64,000 bases of DNA. Origin: Bin94 sp965215535. GTDB lineage: Bacteria > Gemmatimonadota > Gemmatimonadetes > Longimicrobiales > Gaopeijiaceae. The stretch spans positions 1,984,001 to 2,048,000 of the forward strand of contig OZ244063.1 in assembly GCA_965215535.1 (NCBI GenBank), written 5' to 3'. The notes beneath the pieces are model-generated. The model did no database searches, was not told where the DNA came from, and saw only the letters and a program-made list of their open reading frames with translations. Position numbers and translations under genes: made by a program. This document shows positions 16,816 through 23,010 of this stretch, piece by piece (the first letter of the stretch is position 1; the number at the start of each line of letters is the position of its first letter).

Positions 16816-17577
16816 TCAGCGGTCTCCCGAGACACGGCCGGGGGGATCGCGTTCGAAGGTGCGCCGAAACCACTCGACATAGGCGGTTCCCGCATCGGGA
16901 TTCGCGGCCATCCAGGTGCGGCGGGCCTCGACGAAGGCGTCGGGTCGCGCGGTGAGGATAAAGGCGTCGAGGAAGCCGTTTTCGTGCGCGTAGGTAATCT
17001 CGTCGAGTACTCCATAGGGGCGGGCGTCGAAGATTGAGCGCTGATAGAGCCATGCATCGGCCACCCGCGCCAGGATCGCCCGTTCGAGCTCGAAGTCGTC
17101 CAGCCCCACCGCCTCGGGCAGCCAGCGGTCCAGCCGGCCCTGCGCGGCCATGATGTGCAGATGCGCATAGATCTGATACGCGCCCAAGTGCAGATTGCCG
17201 CCCCCGCTGGTGGGCTGAAAGGAGACGAAGGCGGTGTCGGCGCCCGCAGTGACCCGCAGCCGCTCCCAGGGATAGACCGGTCCCTCTTCCGGTTCGGAGA
17301 TGATCCAGAAGGACGGATCCATCTGAATGCTGTCGTACTGTTCGCGCACCCAGCCGTCCACCTCTTCCATCCGGTCGCGGGTGGGCGCCAGACGGGCGCC
17401 GGAATGAATGACCAGCCGGCGGGGCTCGGGAAGAGTCACCTCGGAGGAAATGCAGGCAGAGAGCGCAACGATTGCCAGCGCCGCGAGCGCTCCCGGTCGA
17501 AGAGGCCGCAGAGAAGAGCGCGAGGCGGATTGTCGCCGAGGCCAGAGCCGGGTGGGGTGGCCTTCCGAGAGGGTCAT
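16816..17577 (-). CDS. Lipoprotein of unknown function at the end of the Paa-like operon (253 aa)
   Basis: The ATG at 17577 overlaps the zinc-ribbon gene stop (ATGA). After an arginine-rich N-region comes a hydrophobic stretch ending in the lipobox LSAC (about residue 46), so the protein should be lipidated and exported. The mature part is about 207 residues, rich in aromatics and acidic residues (YPWERLRVTAGAD, HLHIMAAQGRLDRWLPEAVG); I see no known domain. Its coupling to five paa-like genes suggests a linked function or just shared transcription; lipoproteins are not part of known Paa monooxygenases. Confidence 0.75.
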   Translation of the reverse strand: MTLSEGHPTRLWPRRQSASRSSLRPLRPGALAALAIVALSACISSEVTLPEPRRLVIHSGARLAPTRDRMEEVDGWVREQYDSIQMDPSFWIISEPEEGPVYPWERLRVTAGADTAFVSFQPTSGGGNLHLGAYQIYAHLHIMAAQGRLDRWLPEAVGLDDFELERAILARVADAWLYQRSIFDARPYGVLDEITYAHENGFLDAFILTARPDAFVEARRTWMAANPDAGTAYVEWFRRTFERDPPGRVSGDR

Positions 17578-17825
17578 TCCCGAGATTCCTTCCTTCGCTG
17601 ATGCATGGCCGGAGTTGCCGACGACTGCGCCCCCCAGCGCACGAACTCGAAGGGGCTTGAACAGTCGGAACACCAGCAGGTGGAGAGCGAGGCGTGGCTG
17701 CCAAAGAGCGAGATAATTCGGGTGCGCGTTCCCTGACAGAAGGGACAGGGGGGTGGGGGATTGGATGTGGGGTGGGCCGCGGGAGCGGGAGGAGTCCGGG
17801 GCGGGGTCCGTTTCGGGGTCGGCAT
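17574..17825 (-). CDS. Stand-alone PaaD-type zinc ribbon (83 aa)
   Basis: A proline-rich N-terminus (1-26) leads into a zinc ribbon with CPFC (27-30) and CSDC (52-55), in the context CQGTRTRIISLFGSHASLSTCWC and SPFEF. This matches the C-terminal zinc ribbon of PaaD proteins, which normally is fused behind the MIP18 domain. Here the MIP18 part is a separate gene (18836-19300) in the same operon, so PaaD is split in two. It starts 4 bp after the paaC stop and overlaps the lipoprotein start. Probable role: iron-sulfur or metal assembly for the oxygenase. Confidence 0.8.
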   Translation of the reverse strand: MPTPKRTPPRTPPAPAAHPTSNPPPPCPFCQGTRTRIISLFGSHASLSTCWCSDCSSPFEFVRWGAQSSATPAMHQRRKESRE

Positions 17826-17829
17826 GGCG

Positions 17830-18582
17830 CTACTCGACGAAGAGAGCCCGGTTGCGGTCGCCGCGCGCGCGCTCCACTGCCTCTTCTCCAGGAGCTCCGG
17901 GGCCGCGCCGACGATCCGCGTCCCATGCGGTGCGGTCGGCTTCGATCTCCTCCAGGTGGAGGTCGCAGAGGGCAAGCGATTCATTCAGCCGTGCCCCGAG
18001 CGCTTCGGCGATCCGGTCCTTCGGCCACACCAGCCCTTCGCCTTCGAGCTCTCTTTGCAGAGCGTCGTCGGGAAGAAGCCAGGCCAGCGTCGAGGGAAGC
18101 ATGGAGCGTGCAGCCGCGCGAACCCGTCCCCCGGCGTCCGAGGTGGCCAGCCGCGCGAACCAGGCGTCGCCGAACTGCCGATGGAAATCCTCTTCGGCGA
18201 GCATCTTGGGAACCCGCGACTGCGCCAGCGCAAAGCTTCCGTCTCCGAAGCTCTCGAGCGCGACCGTCAGCGCCCCGTCGATCACCACCGTGGCCACCAC
18301 GAAATCGACCCAGTCGGCAAAGGGGCGATCCAGGGCGGGTGCGGACGAATACTCGGCGGCGGCGCGGTTGTGTTCGGCCTGGCGCGGGTCGTGTCCGAAT
18401 TCGCGCAGCATGGCATAGAGAAGCCGGGCGTGCCCCCATTCATCCTGTGCCATCGACGAGGCGGCAATTCCGGTTTCGATCGAGGGGCTGCCCAGGAGCC
18501 AGTCGCTGTACCGAATCCCCAGAATGCGCTTGGTGTCGGCGAGCGCAAGGACGTGGCGCGTGATCGGGCTCGGTTCGCTCAC
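17830..18582 (-). CDS. paaC: PaaC-like phenylacetyl-CoA epoxidase structural subunit (250 aa)
   Basis: Ferritin-like helical protein of the PaaC family, which pairs with the catalytic PaaA subunit in ring-1,2-epoxidases. It shows IRYSDWLLGSPSIETGIAASS, DEWGHARLL and, further on, EEDFHRQFG, the helix motifs of the family. The start is GTG at 18582, which overlaps the paaB stop (GTGA); the longer frame upstream lies inside paaB. Length matches E. coli PaaC (248). The substrate need not be phenylacetyl-CoA, because no paaK, paaG or paaZ is nearby. Confidence 0.85.
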   Translation of the reverse strand: MSEPSPITRHVLALADTKRILGIRYSDWLLGSPSIETGIAASSMAQDEWGHARLLYAMLREFGHDPRQAEHNRAAAEYSSAPALDRPFADWVDFVVATVVIDGALTVALESFGDGSFALAQSRVPKMLAEEDFHRQFGDAWFARLATSDAGGRVRAAARSMLPSTLAWLLPDDALQRELEGEGLVWPKDRIAEALGARLNESLALCDLHLEEIEADRTAWDADRRRGPGAPGEEAVERARGDRNRALFVE

Positions 18583-18839
18583 CTGCGATCTCCGCTCGGC
18601 CGGCCCCGTCCGCTCGCCTGCCCCCGGGTGCGCCCGATTCCATCGGCGCGGTTGACCGGAACGATTGCAGAACGGGGAACGACGCACATCTCGAACCAGC
18701 TCTCTTCGTCGTAGGTCTTCCAGGCATAGACGCGGGCCAGCGCCTCGTCCGGCGCGTCGATGCACCCGATATGCCGAAGGGGTTCGCCACGCTTGCTGCG
18801 CGCAAAGACCTCGTAGATCTCCTCGGAGAGCGTCTTCAT
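18579..18839 (-). CDS. paaB: PaaB-like epoxidase subunit (86 aa)
   Basis: Small subunit of the multicomponent epoxidase. The sequence starts KTLSEEIYEVFARSKRGEPLRHIG, the signature of PaaB, and continues with DEALARVYAWKTYDEESWFEMCVVPRSAI. In the known complex PaaB bridges PaaAC heterodimers. Length is close to the normal ~95. It overlaps paaD (MIP18 part) and paaC by 4 bp on each side, indicating tightly coupled, stoichiometric expression. Confidence 0.88.
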   Translation of the reverse strand: MKTLSEEIYEVFARSKRGEPLRHIGCIDAPDEALARVYAWKTYDEESWFEMCVVPRSAIVPVNRADGIGRTRGQASGRGRPSGDRR

Positions 18840-19300
18840 GCGGTGCCTACCCCGAACGACTGCAGCTTGCGACGCCCCTCGGCGGTGATGCGCGCCGTGG
18901 TCCAGGGCGGATCCCAGACCTCGTTGATCTCGACCTGACGCACCCAGGGTTCCCGCTCCAGGCGATCGCGCACATCGGCCCGGATGAACTCCATGCAGGG
19001 GCAGGCGGTGGCGGTGAAGGTGAGGTCGACGCGGGCCGTGCCGGACGCGAAGCCGACATCGTAGACAAGCCCCAGCTCGATCAGCGAGATCGGAAGCTCG
19101 GGGTCGAGGACCTCGTTGAGGAGTGTGCGCAGGGTGGTTTCGGCGTCGGTGGGCGGGACCGAAAGGGGGGCCGACCAGAGATCGCGGCCGCCGGAGCTGT
19201 GCGGCATCGCCCGGGGGCCGTCGGCCAGGAGTGTCTGCAACGATCGCCGTGGCCGGGAGATCGGTTCGGGGGCTCTGCCCGCCTCTCTCTGCAGTGTCAT
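18836..19300 (-). CDS. paaD: PaaD-like MIP18/DUF59 protein without zinc ribbon (154 aa)
   Basis: The MIP18 core begins near residue 55 with DPELPISLIELGLVYDV and contains TATACPCMEFIRADV and VWDPPWTT, the iron-sulfur maturation motifs of PaaD/SufT. It ends without the C-terminal zinc ribbon of typical PaaD, which is found as a separate gene 1 kb further on. The N-terminal ~50 residues are polar and arginine-rich and unlike the family. ATG 19300 overlaps the paaA stop by one base. Likely role: maturation of a metal centre for the oxygenase. Confidence 0.82.
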   Translation of the reverse strand: MTLQREAGRAPEPISRPRRSLQTLLADGPRAMPHSSGGRDLWSAPLSVPPTDAETTLRTLLNEVLDPELPISLIELGLVYDVGFASGTARVDLTFTATACPCMEFIRADVRDRLEREPWVRQVEINEVWDPPWTTARITAEGRRKLQSFGVGTA

Positions 19301-20289
19301 CAGCTCAGCCAGGACGACACCTCTCCACGCGATCTGCGGATCGATTCCACGTAGATCTCGTTCATCGGGCCGCGTCCCTTCCAGCGTTCGAAGACGGTAC
19401 TCCAGTCGATCTCGCCATCCTCGAAGAGCCAGTGCTTCGCCTCGGCGTCGTACTCGCAGGGGAAGGGGTAGTCGAGCACATACTCGTCGGCCTCTTCGTC
19501 GTAGTGGGCGGGCACCGAAAGTCCCAGACTCTCGCAGAGTGGCACCGTCGAGGACATCCACACCTGACGCAGCTCGTCGTTGGTGAGTCCCTTGAGTCGG
19601 TAGTCGAGCTGGCCGCTGTGACGCTTCAGATTGTCGGGAAGTCCGAACCACTCGATCGTCATCGGAAACATCCAGTCCACGCAGCGCTGCAGAAGCTCGG
19701 CGGCCTCGCCTCCCGCCCGCGCCAGCCGTCGCATCCAGACCTCGCCATGCCGCAGGTGGAAGGTCTCTTCCATATCCACCTTGACGAGCGCGCGCTTGAG
19801 CGGCCCGTAGGATGTGTTGCGGTGAACGTCGCTCAGAAGGGTGATGCCGGCCCGGTCGAAGAAGCCGTTGGCAACCACCAGTTCGGCCCAGTTGTCGAGG
19901 GGCTGATCGAAGCCGTAGGGATGCTTGAACTCGTGCGGTTCGCGTCCGTACACCAGCTCTTCCTTCGACATCCCCATGTCCTCGAGAAGCCGGTAGGCGA
20001 TATTGGCGTGGGCCAGTTCGTCTTGGATAATGGCGTGCGCGCTGACCTGGGTATTGGTCGAGGGAGCGTGGCGCGCGGCCATCCAGTAGGCGGGGGCGCT
20101 CATCAGCTCGGTGTCGGCCTGCACGGTCAACTGAACGATGATCGCCTTGCGGTAGCCGGGGGTCATTTCGGCGGGCGATTCGAGGATGTGACCCCGGCGG
20201 ATGCGTTCCCGGAGCTCTCTGTCGGCGCGCTGCAGGGCGTCTTCGTGCGGTTGCGCGCTGGAGCGGGTCGAGGATTCGGCATTCATCAT
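19300..20289 (-). CDS. paaA: PaaA-like catalytic diiron epoxidase subunit (329 aa)
   Basis: Ferritin-like diiron oxygenase subunit. The ligand motifs are visible: E61 region, D-E-L-A-H (90-94) in IIQDELAHANIAYR, and DMEETFHLRHGEVWMRR further on. The sequence matches PaaA in overall order and length (E. coli 309). In characterised systems it uses O2 and electrons from PaaE to epoxidise phenylacetyl-CoA; no paaE-like reductase is encoded here. ATG 20289 is chosen; a GTG at 20346 in the same frame lies 18 bp after the preceding MIP18 gene and cannot be excluded. Confidence 0.87.
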   Translation of the reverse strand: MMNAESSTRSSAQPHEDALQRADRELRERIRRGHILESPAEMTPGYRKAIIVQLTVQADTELMSAPAYWMAARHAPSTNTQVSAHAIIQDELAHANIAYRLLEDMGMSKEELVYGREPHEFKHPYGFDQPLDNWAELVVANGFFDRAGITLLSDVHRNTSYGPLKRALVKVDMEETFHLRHGEVWMRRLARAGGEAAELLQRCVDWMFPMTIEWFGLPDNLKRHSGQLDYRLKGLTNDELRQVWMSSTVPLCESLGLSVPAHYDEEADEYVLDYPFPCEYDAEAKHWLFEDGEIDWSTVFERWKGRGPMNEIYVESIRRSRGEVSSWLS

Positions 20290-20364
20290 GGGTCCGATCG
20301 TTTCCGGGGTTGTGTGGATTTCGATTCGGGTGTGGCGTCCGGCCACCCCGGGTGCGCCGCCCTG

Positions 20365-20667
20365 CTACTGGATTCCCAGCGAAGACCGGATCAGCGGACT
20401 GATTCGTTCGGGTGTCCAGGGGGGATCGAAGGTCAGTTCGACCGTTGCCTCTCCTACGCCCTCCACGCCCTCGACCGCCGCTTTGGCCTCGTCAAGGATC
20501 TGAGCCGCCGCCGGACACATCGGGGTGGTCAGCGAGAGCTTCACGTTGACACTCGTCCCATCCACCTCCACCTCGTAGATCAGTCCAAGCACGACCAGAT
20601 CCAGATTCAGCTCCGGGTCCTTTACGGCCCTGAGCGCCTTCAACACGGCCTTCTCGGTCACGGCCAC
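20365..20667 (-). CDS. MIP18/SufT-type iron-sulfur assembly protein, first gene of the Paa-like operon (100 aa)
   Basis: A minimal MIP18 domain: DPELNLDLVVLGLIYEVEV, LTTPMCPAAAQI with the conserved cysteine, and FDPPWTPERIS near the end. The start GTG 20667 follows AGAGAGGAG at 9 bp; upstream codons in the frame are unlike the family. As the promoter-proximal gene, it gives the operon a second MIP18 protein besides PaaD. SufT-like proteins help mature Fe-S proteins. It is divergent from the phosphofructokinase gene across about 196 bp. Confidence 0.82.
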   Translation of the reverse strand: MAVTEKAVLKALRAVKDPELNLDLVVLGLIYEVEVDGTSVNVKLSLTTPMCPAAAQILDEAKAAVEGVEGVGEATVELTFDPPWTPERISPLIRSSLGIQ

Positions 20668-20863
20668 GATGCGAAACTCCTCTCTGCTGCCGCCGCGCGG
20701 CGAGTCGTCGGCGTACAGATCCCGCCGGGATTCCAATTTAGCAGTTTGCAGATAAACATCAAGCAATCCCGCCTCCGTCCGCCCGGTGCTGCACCTTGGC
20801 CCGGCCCCCCTCGCCTCTGCGCTCCGCCCTCCACACTTCACACAAAGAGCTGAAAGATCATCC

Positions 20864-21940
20864 ATGAGGATTGCCATCAACACCGGTGGGGGCGACGCCC
20901 CCGGACTGAACGCCGTGATTCGCTCTGCCGTTCTGGCCGCCCTCGAACAGGGCTGGGAGGTTGTGGGGATCCGCCGTGGCTACGATGGTCTCTTTCGCCC
21001 CGATGGCATTGTGGCACTCGATGAGCGCGCCGTGCGGGGAATCACCCACCGGGGAGGCACGATTCTGGGAACCACGAACCGCGGCAACCCGTTCTCATAT
21101 GTCGAGACCGGATCCGATGGCTCGACGCGGCAGGTGGACCGCTCGGACCAGGTGGTCGAACGCATGGCCGCGCTGGGGATCGACTGTCTGATTGCGGTCG
21201 GGGGCGACGGTTCGCTGCGGATCGCCAGCGAGCTGGCCGCAAAGGGGCTGCGGGTGATCGGGGTGCCCAAGACGATTGACAACGATCTGGCGGCCACCGA
21301 GGTCACCTTCGGGTTTCACACCGCCGTGCAGACGGCCACCGAGGCGATCGGAAAGCTGCACTCCACCGCCGAGGCTCACCGCCGCATTATGGTGGTCGAG
21401 CTGATGGGCCGGCACGCAGGCTGGATCACACTCTTTGCGGGCTTCGCCTCGACCGTCGATGTGATTCTGATTCCCGAGATTCCCTACGACCTGGCGCGGG
21501 TGGTCGAGAAGATCGATCGGCGCTGGCGACGGGGATTCGAGTTTGCGATCGTGGCTGTGGCCGAAGGGGCGCTTCCGGTCGGCGGCGAGGCGTCGTACCT
21601 CGAAGGCGGGAGCGGCGCGAGACGGCGGCTGGGCGGTGTGGGAACGCGAATCGCGCAGCGCCTGGAGGAGCTGACCGGACGCGAGACGCGCAGTCTGGTG
21701 CTGGGACATCTGCAGCGCGGGGGTTCGCCGATTGCCTTTGACCGGGTTCTGGCGCAGCGCTTCGGGGTAGCGGCGGTGAAGATGGCCGCCCAGGGCCGCT
21801 ACGGCAGCATGGTTGCCCTGGATTCGACGCGGGTGCGGGCGGTGCCCCTGGCCGATGCAGTGCGGCGAACGAGAACGGTTCCGCCCGACCACGACCTGAT
21901 CCTGGCCGCGCGCGCCATGGGGATTTCGCTGGGAGATTGA
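20864..21940 (+). CDS. 6-phosphofructokinase, group III type (358 aa)
   Basis: Phosphorylates fructose 6-phosphate in glycolysis. Motifs: GGGDAPGLNAVIR (8-20), GGDGS (113-117), PKTIDND (135-141, catalytic D139), MGRHAGW (181-187) and LGHLQRGGSP near 295. Glycine in GGDG is typical of ATP-dependent enzymes, while the lysine in PKTIDND is shared with PPi-dependent ones; this pairing occurs in actinobacterial ATP-PFKs, so ATP is the likelier donor. ATG 20864 starts directly at the first strand; the longer frame adds 26 unrelated residues. Confidence 0.9.
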   Translation: MRIAINTGGGDAPGLNAVIRSAVLAALEQGWEVVGIRRGYDGLFRPDGIVALDERAVRGITHRGGTILGTTNRGNPFSYVETGSDGSTRQVDRSDQVVERMAALGIDCLIAVGGDGSLRIASELAAKGLRVIGVPKTIDNDLAATEVTFGFHTAVQTATEAIGKLHSTAEAHRRIMVVELMGRHAGWITLFAGFASTVDVILIPEIPYDLARVVEKIDRRWRRGFEFAIVAVAEGALPVGGEASYLEGGSGARRRLGGVGTRIAQRLEELTGRETRSLVLGHLQRGGSPIAFDRVLAQRFGVAAVKMAAQGRYGSMVALDSTRVRAVPLADAVRRTRTVPPDHDLILAARAMGISLGD

Positions 21941-22064
21941 CAAAAGGGAGGTTGCGCGAGCAACGCGGCTCGGCATTGTGCGGCTTGGTTCAAACCGACA
22001 AAACCGCCCGGAGCGGCAAGATGTTGTGCAAGAAAGGATGTTGTGCAAAGGCCGGGTGCGGTCG

Positions 22065-22778
22065 CTACGGTGTCCGGGGCTGGCCGGTTGTACCGAACTG
22101 CATCTCTTCAAGGTGCAGTGCGAGGTTGAAGGGCAGGACCGGGCCGTCGATCTTCATGTAGACCAGAATTCGCCGCTCGTCGTCGGAGAGGTGAATTTCG
22201 GCATTTCCGCCTTCGGCGAAGAGACTGCTGTTGGGAATAATCGGTTGTACAACAATTGTGTTGAAGACGCCGGCACCAGTCTCGCGGCGGTCCTTGCGCA
22301 ACACCCTGAGAATAACCGGGTTTCCCTCTTCCTTGAAGTACCTGTCGAAAGTATGTTCCATCCCGACCTCCAGAGGAATTGTGCGCGCAAAATACACAAA
22401 GGATAGGTCGTCGAGAGGATCGGGGCCGGGAAGCGTCCAGGTCGTGTCCTTGTTCTGGATCTGGTGAACGCGCCGCTCCTCGGGGAAGATTTCGTATTCG
22501 CGTGGCCGCCCGGGCTCGTCCTTGCCGAATCGCCGGGTGACCAGTTGCTGCGTGTCGATCCAACTGTAGAAGCGCTGATCGATGGAATAGCCCAGAACGC
22601 TTGCCTGAAATTTCAGCTCGGTCACATAGACCGGCCAGCCGCGCAGTGAATCAATTCGGGGAAGAGGCGTGCGTGCGTCGCCGAGTCCGAAAATTCCATA
22701 TTTGACCTTGTACCGAAAGTCTTCGCCAGGTCCGAAGGGATGCGGTCGTTGCGTGTGGGGCTTCGGTTGCGATTCCAT
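22065..22778 (-). CDS. DUF3108 domain protein, 5' end possibly frameshifted (237 aa)
   Basis: Residues from about 15 on match DUF3108: PFGPGEDFRYKVKYGIFGLG, a mid-region QRFYSWIDTQQLVTRRF, and a C-terminal VPFNLALHLEE-like strand (VLPFNLALHLEEMQFG). Members are normally exported, lipid-contact beta proteins. Here the ATG at 22778 gives no signal peptide, yet immediately upstream in another frame lies a good one (MIGLPILHALVAILPWTCCP..., start 22848). A single-base indel near 22770 would join them, so the gene is either damaged or mis-sequenced. Function unknown. Confidence 0.7.
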   Translation of the reverse strand: MESQPKPHTQRPHPFGPGEDFRYKVKYGIFGLGDARTPLPRIDSLRGWPVYVTELKFQASVLGYSIDQRFYSWIDTQQLVTRRFGKDEPGRPREYEIFPEERRVHQIQNKDTTWTLPGPDPLDDLSFVYFARTIPLEVGMEHTFDRYFKEEGNPVILRVLRKDRRETGAGVFNTIVVQPIIPNSSLFAEGGNAEIHLSDDERRILVYMKIDGPVLPFNLALHLEEMQFGTTGQPRTP

Positions 22779-23010
22779 CTGCCATGACGGGACAACATGT
22801 CCAGGGCAGGATGGCGACCAGTGCGTGGAGGATTGGCAGACCGATCATGTCACAATATATTGGAAAATCGGACGATAAACATGGTTTGTCTTTGTGTTGT
22901 GGGAATGAAAACCAAACGTTGCCGGAAGCGTTCGATGTCAAACCGGGGAATTCAGCGCCGGCGGAGTTGCCCTGAAGGGCGAGAGCAGTCTGCACCAGGT
23001 TGACACCACG

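Noticed and set aside
22020..22048. Repeat GATGTTGTGCAA twice, 17 bp apart
   Set aside because: Short and isolated after the phosphofructokinase gene; not enough to call an operator or array.
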